Numbered from the stretch's first letter, positions 19,275 through 30,743 are shown. The stretch: 64,000 bases of DNA from Salisapilia sapeloensis (GCA_023334545.1 JAADVB010000047.1:29476-93475); one strand, 5' to 3'. Numbers and translations are program-made. Notes: generated from the letters alone by a model not told the origin.

Positions 19275-21836
19275 ATGTTTTCGCCAGCGCTGTCCGGAGC
19301 GACGCGGACGCCTCGAGGAGGGACGCCACAGGAACGCTTCGAAGAACGTAGGAAGCATCGACAGCAACAGATTCATGAGGAAAATGTTAGGACGTTAGCA
19401 AAAACACATAGTTGGAACGATGAGTTCGACGACGCAGAGCGTCTGCCGCTCGTCCAGCGCTCTTTAAGCGAAGGCAAGAGCAGCTTGTCGACATGGGCAA
19501 GTGCTTTGAACTGTAGTCACTATACGAACGCATTGCTCTATGGTATCATTAACTCGGTCCTGACCGTGCCGTGCATGTACGGCTACGCCGTCATCATTTT
19601 CAGCCATCAGGACTTTAACGCGTACATGCCAGCGCTGTCCAAGCTCGTCATGTGGTCCAGTGCCGTCCACCAGATCGTCTTCACGATCATGAGTTCCCTC
19701 CCGTTCGCCATCGGCCAAGTCCAGGACGCCGGACTTATCTTCCTATCAGCCATCTCGGCCTCGATCTGCCGATCTCTAGGCCAAGACACGCCTCTCGATG
19801 CGAAAATCACGACGACCGTCGTCTTCATCGGCCTTGCCACCGCCTCTCTCGGTATCTGTCTTGTCCTTTTAGGCAAATTCAAACTCGCCGGCCTCGTGTC
19901 CTACCTCCCGATGCCTGTCGTCGGCGGCTACCTCGCCTACATCGGTCTCTTCTGCCTCTACGCCGGCTTCTCGCTCTGCACAGGACTCGTCATTAACGAT
20001 TTCACTTCCTTCCTACAAGTCTTCCAGTCCCACGAACTCGTACTGTGTCTACCAGGTCTCCTCGGTGGCATCCTCCTGCTCCTCGTCTCGCAACGATGTG
20101 AGCACTGGTTAGCTCTCCCAGGCTGTATCCTCGCCATGCCACTCCTCTTCTACGCGCTCCTTCCGCTCACTGGTTCATCCATGGAGGACGCGAGAGACTT
20201 TGGCTGGGTCGCTCCGTCCACGGACCCCGCGACACTGTCCGACATGTTCTCGCTCTTTGACTTGAACAAGATCCACTGGTCTGAACTCCCTCGCCAGCTC
20301 CCGACGTGGGCTGGCATGGTCTTTGTCGTTGCCTTCTCCTCATGTCTTGACGTCGCTGCCATCGAGATGGACATGGGCCAGAGTCTCGACATCAACCACG
20401 AGCTCTCGAGCGTTGGATGGTCCAACTGTATCAGCGGACTCCTTGGCGGCTACACAGGTTCCTACATCTTCAGCCAAACGATCTTCACCTTCCGTTCCCA
20501 CGTCAATTCCCGCATCGTCGGCCTCTGTGTCTTCGTCTCGGAACTAGCTCTCGTCGTCCTCCCCATCTCCGTCATGAGCCTCGTCCCGCGCTTCTTCTTC
20601 GCCGCGACACTCATTTTCATCGCCGTCGACCTCATGGTCGAATGGCTCTTTCTCGTATATGCGAAGCTCCTCCTACGAGAGTACGTTGTCCTCTGGCTGT
20701 CCTTCTTAGCCATTAACTGGGTCTCTCTCGAGCTCGGGATGATCCTCGGCATCGGTTTTGCCATCCTAAACTTCCTCCTCGGATACGCCAGTGTCCGTGT
20801 CGTCACGCGGCGCAATCGCCGGTCTGCTGCCGTGCGCAAGTACGCCTCACGCACGGTGCTGGCATCCAAAAGAGATGCGATCGTCTACCTCGAGCTACAA
20901 GGCTACCTCTTCTTCGGTAGCTCGTTACAGATCTTAGAAGACGTTCAGCACTCTGTCCTCGTCCCGAAAACCTCCTCTAGTCCATCTGTGTATGCACCGT
21001 TGCAGCACCGCGTGTCCATCGGGAACAAGAGTCCTTTGACACCCAATGCACCTGTCCAAGTGCCTGTCGAATACTTGGACGGGACACAACCAGCGGAGGC
21101 GTTCGGGACACCCACGGAACACGTCGTCATGGACTTCCATCGTGTCACTGGCATGGACGCCACCGCTGCGCGCAGTGCTCTCATGATCCTCCAGCAGCAA
21201 TACAAGCAGCACAACATCCGACTGGTGTACGCCGACGTGCTGCCGGAGATCCAGAGTCTCCTCCTTCGGAACGACATTGCGGACCCCGAGAGCTTCCAGC
21301 CGAACGCCGATGCAGCGCTGGAGCTCTGTGAGAACCAGGTGATCGCTGCCTCGAGTGTCTTCGGAGGTGCTCGCCAAGCCCAGTCGCATGAAAGCATGAG
21401 CGTCCTCCTGCATCGCTTCATGGGCGAACCGGATACGTCCGACACGTTCGACGGCATCGACGAGTACTTTACGACCGAGACAGTGGACGCAGGACACGAC
21501 TTCTACGGCGTCGCGGACGAGTCCAGTGCCTTCTACTTCTTAGCAAGCGGCCGAGTCGCGCTGCTCGTGAATCAGGACGGTAGTGCCGCCGCGAACAAGT
21601 CGCTAAAGCTACTAGAGCACGTACTCCCTGGCGCCATGTTCGGTGAAGTCGACTTCTTCGGACGACAGCTACGACAGCTAGCAGCACAAGCTCAAGCCCA
21701 TTGCGTCGTCTTCCGCATGTCACTTGAAGACTACGAGCGTCTTGAGCATGACGCACCAACGCTCTGGAATCGACTGCGAGACGTCGTGATGCAGAGCATG
21801 GCACTCGCCGTTGCGAACACGACGACACTTTCATAA
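19275..21836 (+). CDS. SulP-family anion transporter with STAS and C-terminal CNB domain
   Basis: Single-exon gene for 853 residues starting at the first ATG (19275). A charged N-terminus (about 1-70) leads into the SulP core with 12-14 membrane segments (about 75-510; e.g. AGLVSYLPMPVVGGYLAYIG, LDVAAIEMDMGQSLDINHEL). A STAS domain spans about 535-680 (VVMDFHRVTGMDATAARSAL). The C-terminus (about 715-840) is a CNB-like beta-roll (FYFLASGRVALLV; GAMFGEVDFFGRQLRQ) whose phosphate-binding cassette lacks the Pro-Arg pair and is probably not a cAMP site. SulP proteins carry sulphate, bicarbonate or other anions. A SulP protein with a CNB-like tail is known in fungi (yeast YGR125W type, vacuolar). 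Substrate unknown. Confidence 0.9.
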   Translation: MFSPALSGATRTPRGGTPQERFEERRKHRQQQIHEENVRTLAKTHSWNDEFDDAERLPLVQRSLSEGKSSLSTWASALNCSHYTNALLYGIINSVLTVPCMYGYAVIIFSHQDFNAYMPALSKLVMWSSAVHQIVFTIMSSLPFAIGQVQDAGLIFLSAISASICRSLGQDTPLDAKITTTVVFIGLATASLGICLVLLGKFKLAGLVSYLPMPVVGGYLAYIGLFCLYAGFSLCTGLVINDFTSFLQVFQSHELVLCLPGLLGGILLLLVSQRCEHWLALPGCILAMPLLFYALLPLTGSSMEDARDFGWVAPSTDPATLSDMFSLFDLNKIHWSELPRQLPTWAGMVFVVAFSSCLDVAAIEMDMGQSLDINHELSSVGWSNCISGLLGGYTGSYIFSQTIFTFRSHVNSRIVGLCVFVSELALVVLPISVMSLVPRFFFAATLIFIAVDLMVEWLFLVYAKLLLREYVVLWLSFLAINWVSLELGMILGIGFAILNFLLGYASVRVVTRRNRRSAAVRKYASRTVLASKRDAIVYLELQGYLFFGSSLQILEDVQHSVLVPKTSSSPSVYAPLQHRVSIGNKSPLTPNAPVQVPVEYLDGTQPAEAFGTPTEHVVMDFHRVTGMDATAARSALMILQQQYKQHNIRLVYADVLPEIQSLLLRNDIADPESFQPNADAALELCENQVIAASSVFGGARQAQSHESMSVLLHRFMGEPDTSDTFDGIDEYFTTETVDAGHDFYGVADESSAFYFLASGRVALLVNQDGSAAANKSLKLLEHVLPGAMFGEVDFFGRQLRQLAAQAQAHCVVFRMSLEDYERLEHDAPTLWNRLRDVVMQSMALAVANTTTLS

Positions 21837-21877
21837 GAAAACAAGCTACTTGGACTTTTATTTCTTGCATTAAAATG

Positions 21878-23620
21878 TTAAAAGCGCATGTTGCGCCCCA
21901 TATCTCGCACGGCGTTCTCTTCCACCCACGAGCAGATGAGCGTCAGACTCTCGGTGCTCGGCTCAAAGATAATGTCCATCGGACTCGTGCCGACAAAGTA
22001 ATGCCCCGCACGCTCTTCCACACAGAGCGACGTCCCGAACAAGTGCGTGAACTCTTCGCCACCGATTGCATGGCGCACGAGCTCCGAGTGAAGAAAGTCG
22101 TTCGAGGAGTAGTGCGTCACGTCGCACGGGAGACCAAAGAGTTTCAGGAACGCGAGGCGACGGACACCTTCCTGGGTTACCGACAAGAAACCTGGCGGCA
22201 AGTCGCGCCCGCCTTGTCTGCCTCGACGACCATCGTCCGAGCCACCGCGAGGGTACTGTCCATTCGCGAGCTGCCGAAGCTGTGTGCGCAGCATCGTAAT
22301 CAGTCGCTCTCGCACGCGATGCGCCTCACGCTCTGCGAGTCGACTCTCGAGCGCAAAGCGGTTGTTCATGTGCATCTTGCGCTCCTTCTCATAGCGTTTG
22401 TATCGATCCAACTGCATCTGACGCTCCGCCAGCTTCGTCATGACCGTGTCTGTACGCGAGACGCTAGGCGCTTGGTCCTGCATCCGGAGCTGAGCTCTCG
22501 CATGTGCTAGCGCTTGCTCCAGTTCATCCGTCACGCGTTTCGATTGCTCATGCGCTCGCGAAAGCTCTTCATTTGTCGCCGCACGAATCTCATCGCATTG
22601 GATCAACGCTTGCTGCAGACGTTTACGTAACGAAGCATTTCTATCGGCCAAAGTCTCTCGATCCGACCGTTCTTTTTTCAGTTCTAACACTAGCGCGTTC
22701 ACGACTTGCTTGTGCGTCGCATCGCCGTCGGTCACGACGTCCATGTTCGGCCGCGCAGTCTTCCGAGCTGGCTCCATCGATGTACCAGTCATAGACGATG
22801 GGGGCTGTGCATTAGATGTCGGACAACTACGCTTCTTATTCGGAGTCGGCCGTTTCCCACTGCCGACGGCAGGAGCGTCTGGTGCCACCATGGCACCAGA
22901 CGATGGCGGCTGCATCGCTTCTACCTCGCCCGTACCGTCCACATTCATAGACTCGGACGTATTGAAGGGAAAGTTAGACTCGTTCAACTCGAGCGTCGGG
23001 TCGCGCTCGATCTCGAACTCAAGCTCCCCTGGCGGCGCCGTCTTGAGCTTTTGAATGGCTTCGAGAAATCCAGACTGCATCAAGCTCTGGCCGTTCATGG
23101 ACAAGAGGCGGTCACCAATACGCAGTGGAGAGTTCGTCGAGGAGGTGTGCATCGTCGAGACAACGAGACGATGCTGCGGGTCATGGCAGACGCCAAAGCC
23201 GAGCTTATCGCCATCCTTCCAGGCTCGCACCGTCATCTTTTGTACATTCTCTTTCGAATTTGTATCACCTCGACTAGTCTCATTGGCTACGGATTCATTC
23301 TGCTTACTCTTGCATTCACTAGATGCATTTGCATTCGAATAGGACGGAGATGAAGAGGAGGAAGATGGCATGGTCCCATGCGTCGCGTCCCGAAGCAGAT
23401 TCGTAAACGATGTCTCTTCACCCGGAGCTTCAAGTCCACTCGTCTTACTCTCCTCGACCGACCCGTACTTGGCATCGGCATCAGCTCTGCACTGGTCGAG
23501 TCGATTCGTCCCATGTGGTTGTCGATAGGCGTCGCTACTCGTCTCTCGATAGGAGGACACAGTGTCCTCATTCATTGGAGCTTGAGATGTGGACACCCCG
23601 CTTCGCTTCTGCTGCGGCAT
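21878..23620 (-). CDS. PDZ-domain coiled-coil protein
   Basis: Single-exon gene of 580 residues. The N-terminus is Ser-rich and disordered (with SSSSSSPS). A PDZ-like domain follows at about 130-205 (DKLGFGVCHDPQHRLVV; SPLRIGDRLLSMNGQSL). A disordered segment includes a basic stretch (GKRPTPNKKRSC) that could be nuclear. A coiled coil covers about 310-460 (LVLELKKERSDRETLADRN, LEQALAHARAQLRM). The last 110 residues are globular (LPPGFLSVTQEGVRRLAFL...) and match no family I know. The combination suggests a scaffold protein; function unknown. Convergent with SulP, 41 bp between stops. Confidence 0.7.
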   Translation of the reverse strand: MPQQKRSGVSTSQAPMNEDTVSSYRETSSDAYRQPHGTNRLDQCRADADAKYGSVEESKTSGLEAPGEETSFTNLLRDATHGTMPSSSSSSPSYSNANASSECKSKQNESVANETSRGDTNSKENVQKMTVRAWKDGDKLGFGVCHDPQHRLVVSTMHTSSTNSPLRIGDRLLSMNGQSLMQSGFLEAIQKLKTAPPGELEFEIERDPTLELNESNFPFNTSESMNVDGTGEVEAMQPPSSGAMVAPDAPAVGSGKRPTPNKKRSCPTSNAQPPSSMTGTSMEPARKTARPNMDVVTDGDATHKQVVNALVLELKKERSDRETLADRNASLRKRLQQALIQCDEIRAATNEELSRAHEQSKRVTDELEQALAHARAQLRMQDQAPSVSRTDTVMTKLAERQMQLDRYKRYEKERKMHMNNRFALESRLAEREAHRVRERLITMLRTQLRQLANGQYPRGGSDDGRRGRQGGRDLPPGFLSVTQEGVRRLAFLKLFGLPCDVTHYSSNDFLHSELVRHAIGGEEFTHLFGTSLCVEERAGHYFVGTSPMDIIFEPSTESLTLICSWVEENAVRDMGRNMRF

Positions 23621-24810
23621 AGCTTGTCTTTCTGATATACGAGGATTCGAATGGGCTAGTACTAGGTATGGATCGATAGACGGACGATAGGCGAGTTGAT
23701 AGGACGCGCTCCAAAGAAATTATTTTTTACTGTACGATCATCGAAAAACGACGACGGTGCTTCGAGGAAGACCGCAAAGTACTTGGCTAGACTATGGGCG
23801 ACAGGATTCTTATTTTGCACATCCGCTGTCAAAGACGAAAAACCAGGATCAGATCGAGGAGTCTTAGAAGAAGATGTCTAGCTAGAGTTCAAGTAGATAT
23901 CCTTTAGACGTTGGATTTTGGTTGAAAAGCACTGGTGGATAGTTGATTGATCAAGGTATAGATAGGATACACGTGTCTTCGTAGTGCTAGTTGCTTTGTG
24001 TACTGATAGATGCATGTATAAGTGCTATATGGACTGAAATTTGACCACATCTTTTAGTTGCAGCCAAGTAGATGTACGGCCTCGTCTAGCAAGCACTCGA
24101 GTCTGTATAACTTCTCCTTGATTGCTCTTTTGTTGGAGACACAACTATAAAGCGCATCCACCTTGCTTACCATCGTCGTGATCTCGTTTGCTATTGACGT
24201 GTCTGTACTGGTGTACACGTGCTATGATGCAATTAAGCACGGACATGGTTCGACCTTAAAGCCGTATCTGTCCAACCTACTCTTTACCGATCTATACAAT
24301 GCTTATTCAGTATTTGATGGATCTTCTACATCCCTCATCAAGCACATGTAAGAGTCATGGACACTGCCAACGTACGTTTTAAGCGTTCGTACTTCCTTCG
24401 TGGTCATCTGGCAAACCCACTCACAAGCTAAAGAACCAAAGCTCCAAACCAACGATCGAAGCTTTCTCGTCTCATCTTCATCCTAACATACAGTCATGAT
24501 TCGACCGAGCAAAAACGCATCAGTCGCCGAACAACTCGACGCAGTCCAAAGCTACAGCAATTGGACACCTAGCTAAAACTTTAAAGTACGTAATAATCAA
24601 GTTAAACGTCTATACACTACATGTAGTTGATCTCTCTCCTCTCAAGACAGTATGTTCAATATCTCACCAAAGACCAAGGAACTCATCCTGACAATAAGCT
24701 CCATGATACCTCTAAAGAAACTCAATCGAACCACAACTCCAGAAAGCAAGTAAAAGACAAGTATATATCCATCAAATGAATCTTCAGAATTGCCAAAGCT
24801 ACAAGTCGAC
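23621..24810. other. Spacer with a possible gene fragment
   Basis: This 1.19 kb contains no intact gene that I can support. A plus-strand fragment at about 24148-24351 reads LLTIVVISFAIDVSVLVYTC followed by a charged segment and then a stop (about 66 codons); it resembles part of a membrane protein but has no proper start. Small potential exons around 24496-24770 on the plus strand did not join in phase. Confidence 0.3.
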
Positions 24811-25902
24811 CTATCCTTCCTTGGTCTGATACCGCAGAGGCTTCCCTTCCTTTCCGTCCGTCGTCCTAAACCGTTTTAAAATGCCCATGAAGAAAGCTCG
24901 ACGGTTCTCTACATGATCTCCAATACTAGTCTCAAACTCATCCAGCGCCTTCTTCGCCGTCGCGTAGTCGAACCAGGATAAAAAGTCGACCATCCGGTCG
25001 TCCACATCGTCTTCCGTCAGCTTAAAGTCCGGATCCTTTGCTCGCTTCTGCGCCAACGCACTCGCTTTCTTCACTTGCACCTCGCTCTGCTTCGTACGCA
25101 GCTTACGGATCTTCTCTTTGCGTTCCTCTGACTTGCTGCCACCGCCACCAGCAGTCAGCTCGACGTTGATCCGTCGCCCGTGCAGCAGCGTATGGTGCTG
25201 TGCTAAGGCAGCTCCAAGCGCCTTGCGGTCTGCCACTTCGATGAACGCCATGCCTTTCGACTTACCAGTCTTCTTATTCGTCCGCAGGCGGACGGTCACC
25301 TCGCCAGCTTCGGCAAAGTGCTTCTTGACGTCCTCTGCCGTCGCGTTGAACGGTAGCTGGCCAACGAATAGCGTAAGGTGGATGCTTTTTTCCTTCTTTG
25401 GCTCCTCCAGTTCCTCCTCTCGAGGTCGTTTGTCACCGACGGCACTCTCTTCCTGCTTCACAGACTCCTTCGCACCATCCAATTTCACCTGCAATGCCTT
25501 TGCAACCTCCGGATCTGTTTCCTGTTCTATCTTACGACGCAGCTTTCGTCTCTCCTTGGCATTCAGTGGCTTGTCAGCGCCCTCATCATTCGTCTCAATC
25601 GCTTTCATCTCCTTGGCGACTTTTGCTCTCGTCGGGTAATCTCGGTTTTCCGGTACAAACCATTCTGGATGAAGCTTCTTGACTTCCTCCAACTGCTCTT
25701 TCGCTTTTAGTTGCTCCGGATCCGAGCCTTGGTAATCCTCAGCAGCAAACCACTCAGGGTGGCGGGCTGCCATGCGAACGAATTTCTTTCGAGATTTGAG
25801 GTTAAAAGCTACCTTTTGCTTCGACTTGCCCTTTTTAGCATCAGTAGCTTTTGCTGGAGAAGTATTGGCACTAGCATTTGCATTGCTTTCCGTGTCCGAC
25901 AT
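24811..25902 (-). CDS. Nop6-like RRM protein, ribosome biogenesis
   Basis: Single-exon gene; the first ATG is at 25902 (MSDTESNANA), giving 363 residues. The N-terminal half is Lys/Glu-rich and helical. One RRM lies at about 175-250, with RNP2 LTLFVGQLPF and RNP1 KSKGMAFIEV, followed directly by GRRINVELTAGGGG, the phrase that marks the yeast Nop6 RRM family. The remaining part has a basic helix (EERKEKIRKLRTKQSE) and an end VENRRAFFMGILKRF. Nop6 assists early small-subunit assembly in the nucleolus. The family call rests on the RRM plus the GGGG extension. Long charged arms are larger than in yeast Nop6 (225 residues). Confidence 0.78.
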   Translation of the reverse strand: MSDTESNANASANTSPAKATDAKKGKSKQKVAFNLKSRKKFVRMAARHPEWFAAEDYQGSDPEQLKAKEQLEEVKKLHPEWFVPENRDYPTRAKVAKEMKAIETNDEGADKPLNAKERRKLRRKIEQETDPEVAKALQVKLDGAKESVKQEESAVGDKRPREEELEEPKKEKSIHLTLFVGQLPFNATAEDVKKHFAEAGEVTVRLRTNKKTGKSKGMAFIEVADRKALGAALAQHHTLLHGRRINVELTAGGGGSKSEERKEKIRKLRTKQSEVQVKKASALAQKRAKDPDFKLTEDDVDDRMVDFLSWFDYATAKKALDEFETSIGDHVENRRAFFMGILKRFRTTDGKEGKPLRYQTKEG

Positions 25903-26522
25903 GACGTCCACGAGCGTATCAGCTATTTGAAATGGTTCGTTTGTGTGTGTCTCGGTTTAGTAGGTGCAATTTGTATAGCGTTTTGTATGGGTGGTGGCAG
26001 CAGCACAAGAAGGACTTGACAAGCATGAAGAGTTGAGTGGGTACAATGCTAGGCAAGTTCCATCATATACTGTCTAGCGAGGAGATGATATATTCAACAT
26101 TGCCACTGTCGGCTCCGTTAGACGTTTTGTCTTTTCAATCTCTTTAAATCATTTGGAACTCTTTCATACTACTTCGAAACGACATCTACTACTTCTACAG
26201 GAAAAGCTAAAGTGGAAATGCTCAAGACGCTGGAAACCAGTCAAACGCCGTGTCACAAATGACCGGACATGCATACCTCCTTCCTCTGCTTCCGTCGCAC
26301 GTATCCTCTTCCCACATACCTAAAAGTATATATCAATACAAGTAAGCATGAGTACAACTACAGATAACAGTAGTAGAGTATATGTCATTTTCTCCATTCA
26401 AATCGATTTAATTGACAAATCTTGAAGAGGTGTTCGTTCTCAGATAGACAAAACATCTTAAGCTAAGTATACGTCGTTCGGTTGGCTCCAGCGTCTTATT
26501 GCCAAGAAAGCGCATCAGAAGC
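25903..26522. promoter_or_regulatory. Divergent intergenic region Nop6-like / DDX47
   Basis: A 620 bp region between two divergent ribosome-biogenesis genes, which could allow co-regulation. The DDX47 frame is open from 26499 without an ATG. I saw no clear shared box or other feature. Confidence 0.35.
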
Positions 26523-27911
26523 ATGTCTGACCAGGAAGCAAGCACGTCTCCAGCGGCTGAAGCCCCGCAAGAGGAAGAAATTACTACCTTTGCAGCACTC
26601 GGTGTTGACGAAGTACTATGCGAAGCCATTGCATCGCTCGGATGGGATAAACCGAGTAAAATCCAGCAGCAAGCGCTGCCATTCGCACTCCAAGGTCGAG
26701 ACATCGTCGGTGTGGCCGAAACTGGGTCCGGCAAGACCGGTGCCTTCGTCATCCCGATCTTGCAAAACCTACTCAAGTCTCCACAACGTCTCTACGGCCT
26801 TGTACTCGCACCAACGCGTGAACTCGCGTACCAAATCAGTGAACAGTTCGAAGCCTTAGGCTCGTCCATTGGTCTCAAGACAGCTTGCATCGTCGGTGGC
26901 ATCGATATGGTGCAGCAGCAAGTAGCTCTCGCTCGTCGTCCACATATTGTCATCGCCACGCCCGGTCGTCTAGTGGATCACTTGGAGAACACCAAGGGAT
27001 TCTCGCTCCGGACGATGAAGTACTTTGTCTTGGACGAAGCCGATCGGATGCTCAGTATGGACTTTGAAGAGGAGATCAACCAGATCGCTCAGCTCCTGCC
27101 TCGCGAACGCAACACCTTTCTCTTCAGCGCCACCATGACGTCCAAAGTCGCGAAACTCCAGCGTGCGAATCTCCATAAGCCAGCCAAAGTCGAGGTCACG
27201 CACAAGTTCGCGACGCCTCAGACGCTCCGTCAGCACTATCTCTTTATCCCGGCGAAGCATAAAGACACGTACTTGTCCTATCTGTTGAATGAAGTCGCTG
27301 GACAGACCGTCCTCATCTTCGTCGGCACGTGCTCAGCAGCTGAACGCTCTGCTCTACTCCTGCGCAACCTCGGCTTCGAAGCCATCTGCCTACACGGCAA
27401 GATGACGCAGCCGAACCGTCTCGGAGCGCTGAACAAGTTCAAAGCCAAGAGCCGCAACATCCTCGTCTGCACGGACGTCGCGAGTCGAGGTCTGGACATC
27501 CCGAGCGTCGACGTCGTGCTCAATTACGACATCCCAACCAACGGCAAGGACTACATCCATCGCGTCGGGCGTACGGCACGTGCCGGTCGCGCTGGTGTCG
27601 CCGTCTCTTTCGTCACACAATATGACATTGAGAACTACCAGCGGATCGAGCACCTCCTCGGGAAGAAGCTCGACGCTTATCCTTGTGACGAAGAGACTGT
27701 GCTGGTGCTCTCCCAACGCGTGAGTGAAGCGCAGAGACTCGCGACGATCGAGATGAACGAAAGTGGGCGAGGAGGGAAGCGAGGTCGACAGGACGATTCG
27801 GACGAAGAAGATGAAGGAGGTCCGAAGAAGTACAAGTCTGCTGGAAGGGTGCAAGGTCGCGGACGTGGACGCGGACGTGGGCGTGGAGGCAAGAGAGGAG
27901 GCAGACACTAG
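26523..27911 (+). CDS. DEAD-box RNA helicase DDX47/Rrp3
   Basis: Single-exon gene, 462 residues from the first ATG at 26523 (MSDQEAST). Motifs in order: Q motif ([12 protein letters not shown]...[10 protein letters not shown]), [12 protein letters not shown], Ia PTRELAYQ, Ib [62 protein letters not shown]. Text such as [29 protein letters not shown] and [20 protein letters not shown] fits the DDX47/Rrp3 subfamily, which is needed for 18S rRNA maturation in the nucleolus. The C-terminus is an Arg-Gly repeat ([15 protein letters not shown]). Convergent with the Cdh1 gene at 55 bp between stops. Confidence 0.95.
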   Translation: MSDQEASTSPAAEAPQEEEITTFAALGVDEVLCEAIASLGWDKPSKIQQQALPFALQGRDIVGVAETGSGKTGAFVIPILQNLLKSPQRLYGLVLAPTRELAYQISEQFEALGSSIGLKTACIVGGIDMVQQQVALARRPHIVIATPGRLVDHLENTKGFSLRTMKYFVLDEADRMLSMDFEEEINQIAQLLPRERNTFLFSATMTSKVAKLQRANLHKPAKVEVTHKFATPQTLRQHYLFIPAKHKDTYLSYLLNEVAGQTVLIFVGTCSAAERSALLLRNLGFEAICLHGKMTQPNRLGALNKFKAKSRNILVCTDVASRGLDIPSVDVVLNYDIPTNGKDYIHRVGRTARAGRAGVAVSFVTQYDIENYQRIEHLLGKKLDAYPCDEETVLVLSQRVSEAQRLATIEMNESGRGGKRGRQDDSDEEDEGGPKKYKSAGRVQGRGRGRGRGRGGKRGGRH

Positions 27912-27966
27912 TAGATAAGTTAAACAAGTCTTTTAGATGGTAGAAACATGCTTGTGATCGTTATGT

Positions 27967-29874
27967 CTATCGAATGACGTTGCCTGGACCGAGAGGCAAT
28001 ACGAGAGCCGAGCCGAAACGACTGCTGCCTTTGACACCACTGCTAGGGAATGCGTTCCAAAACCGAAGTGTTTCGTCTCCAGCTCCCGTGACGATTGTCT
28101 GACCGTCAGGCGACATGGCCAAGTACAAGACGCGGCACGTGTGTCCCGTGAGCGTTGCTACTTTCCTCATGGAAGGATAGTCCCAGATGAAGATCTGGTT
28201 CAGCGAGTACCCGTGTGTGCTCACGAGCTCATTCACGTTCTTAGACCACATCAAGTTGCAGACTTGGGACCCTGTGTCTATAGACCTCCGTCCAGTAGCT
28301 GGTTCCATCGTGTTGTTGCTTGCGTTCTGCCCCGTGTTCATGTTCCAGAAGCGAATGCAACGGTCGGCAGTGCCTCCACCGGACGCGAGAAGACCGTGCT
28401 GATGTGGTGACCATGCGATGGCTTTGACTGCCGCTGTGTGGTCACTGAATCGAAACAATGGTTCGCTTATGCACTCTCTTCGAGCGCCGACGGGATTGTT
28501 GCTCGGTGATGAAGAGAGCTTTAAGGCACTCCAGACACAGAGCTTATTGTCATTTCCACCAGACGCCAAGTGGAGATTGTCAAAAGACCACTTGAGACCA
28601 CAGACCTCTTGCTTATGGCCGGTCAGTCGATGCTCGAACGGTTCTCGAGCACGAACGTCTCGGGCGAGGATACTCCGATCTCGGCTTCCTGAAGCTAGTA
28701 GATGGGAGCTCCAAGTCGACGATCCAACTCGTCCAGCATGCCCACTAATAAGAAAACAGTCAGATCACCTCGCATCATACAAGTACAAGTGTAATCGTAC
28801 TGCATCGTTCGCACAAGCTTTTCTGCGCCTGCATCCCAAATCTGTAGCTGTCCATTGTTGGTTCCGACTGCCAAGTGAGTTCCCTGCATTACCATTCGAC
28901 CTTCTTAGATACATATAAATGGAGAAGCCAAAGTAGGGATGTGCATACTCGACTATTCCAACACACAGATGAAACGGAGTTGGCGTGCTCGGAAAGATCC
29001 AGAAGCTTGTCTGCTTTGCTCGTACATGCACTCCAGAGGTACACACTGGAACCGAGGCCAACAGCTAGTTTATTCGAAGGCGACCAGTCCACTAGATTTA
29101 AATAAAAGTCGTCTTGTAGCGTTGGTGCATCAAGGACTTTGAATGGCGTCTTGGCGATACGACGTCTTGCTGGGGTCGATGTGTTGGTGAGATAACTAGT
29201 GGGTCAAGCTACTACTCAAACATTCTCAAGGTACTAGAGTAGGTATCATACCGTTTGGAAGAGTAGAGTGTGCTGCCGAATAGCGGTGTATGCGTCAATC
29301 TAGCATTCGACCCTGGACGCTCCATCTTGAACCGAAGTATACTGCCTTGTCGCGATCTAGTAGCAAGCGTTATACCAACTGATTGACACAAGTGCATGAG
29401 TTTCTATGAAAACTACCGCGAGGATTGGATGGGTGACCGCTCTTCCGAGCATTTCCATGATATTCGACACGGTCGAGAAGGCGACGGAAGCCCAAGTAGC
29501 TCTCTCTTAAGTAGCTTTGTAAATGAGCCGGGGCTTTCTTCTCTCTGTTGCTCATTGTTACCATCTGAAGGTCGAGATGTCGAGTTGTTTGGATTTATAG
29601 GACGCTGTGTGGGTCTATCGATACAAGCATCTGAAACATAGTTCCTAGCATATAAAGACAGTGGTCACCTATATGCATCGTCCTCTTCGTCCGACAGTGG
29701 TGCCAACGCATCCAAGTTGGTCGATGCTCGAGACGGGATGAATCGGTCGCTGTAAATGTACTTGGATCTAAGATATAAAATCATGATCCCTACGAGCCTG
29801 TAGAATAGACAGAAGCAGAAGACTTACTTGGTGGGTCGAGCCGCGAATTGCTTATAGCAGACAGAATCATTCAT
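27967..29874 (-). CDS. FZR1: APC/C activator Cdh1 (FZR1)
   Basis: Seven exons (29874-29828, 29767-29669, 29614-29417, 29356-29252, 29195-28949, 28883-28801, 28744-27967) join in phase to 518 residues. Cdh1 brings substrates to the anaphase-promoting complex in late mitosis and G1. The model recovers the C-box DRFIPSR (residues 23-29), the RRRIAKTPFKVLDAP region and seven WD40 blades (about 195-505; e.g. LVDWSPSNKLAVGLGSSVYL, GHKQEVCGLKWS, SPHQHGLLASGGGTADRC, GDETLRFWN), and ends in the Ile-Arg tail that binds APC3. Text fits Cdh1 better than Cdc20 (ASGGGTADRCIRFWN, HTCRVLYLAMSPDG). The N-terminal linker is rich in Ser, Pro and Asn. All six introns are 54-65 nt. Confidence 0.95.
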
Positions 29875-30743
29875 CTATTAATGATGATGAGACGGTTTAG
29901 CAAAGCATTCGATGAGATCCCATTATAAGGGAGCTGCCAAATTGGCTCGTGTTGACTCTATCTCCATCCAATGCATACCTGATTGAGAGCATCAGTGGTA
30001 ACGTCGGCTGTGCATGCTGTTATCTCCGGACCGGTGCCCATTCCAGACAGAGCTCGTGTCCGCTCGCTCTTTTAAAGATGACGCTTTATCGCTTTGTGTT
30101 GAGCCGTTTTACTCCTTCTTGGCTCTACCAAATTATGTCCGTAACGGCTCCAAGATAGATGACCATGCCTGTCCGCTACATTTGTCGAGCCAAGTAGTCG
30201 TATTCTGTAGCAAGCATCCATTACCAAGGCTTTAGATGAGACTGCACTCTCGAACATTTTCTTCTCGCTCGACGAAAGGACTTGTGGGGTTAACTAGACG
30301 CAGGCACGTCAGACATAGTAACTTGAGCGAGGGACAACGAACGATTGCTCATGGCAGAGAATCCAGCTTTCGTAACTGTCAATATGAATGCTTTCCTCCC
30401 CCTGTCTTTGCAGCACAAGGTGCTAAATCGCAGACGACGTTCCCTTGGTCACCAAGAGTCTAGTACAATCCGTTAAGTCTGTCGGTAGTTGCAAACGACG
30501 TGGTAACTAGTCTTCAAGATTGAAAAATCTCGACAGATGTGCAGGCTTGGAACTTTCAATGACATGAGAGGATACAAGATCCGAATCCATTGGCACCCGT
30601 TCAGGAGTTCGACGCGTATGTCGCTTGAGCTCGAAAGTCTCACGTAAGTGTCATCTTCAACATGATATGTCAACACGCTGTTTCGTCCCATACTCGGCCC
30701 AAGACACTTTCGAAGCCATTGGTTTCAAGATCGATCCGACCCA
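29875..30743. other. Divergent spacer Cdh1 / EPT with weak frames
   Basis: An 869 bp stretch between divergent starts. Plus-strand open frames at 29949-30158 and 30014-30235 read like degraded protein but lack support. The region must include both promoters; no clear element was found. Confidence 0.35.

Noticed and set aside
24496-24770. Small plus-strand gene in the spacer before the Nop6-like gene
   Set aside because: Several short open segments have splice-like ends, but none of the combinations I tried stayed in phase.
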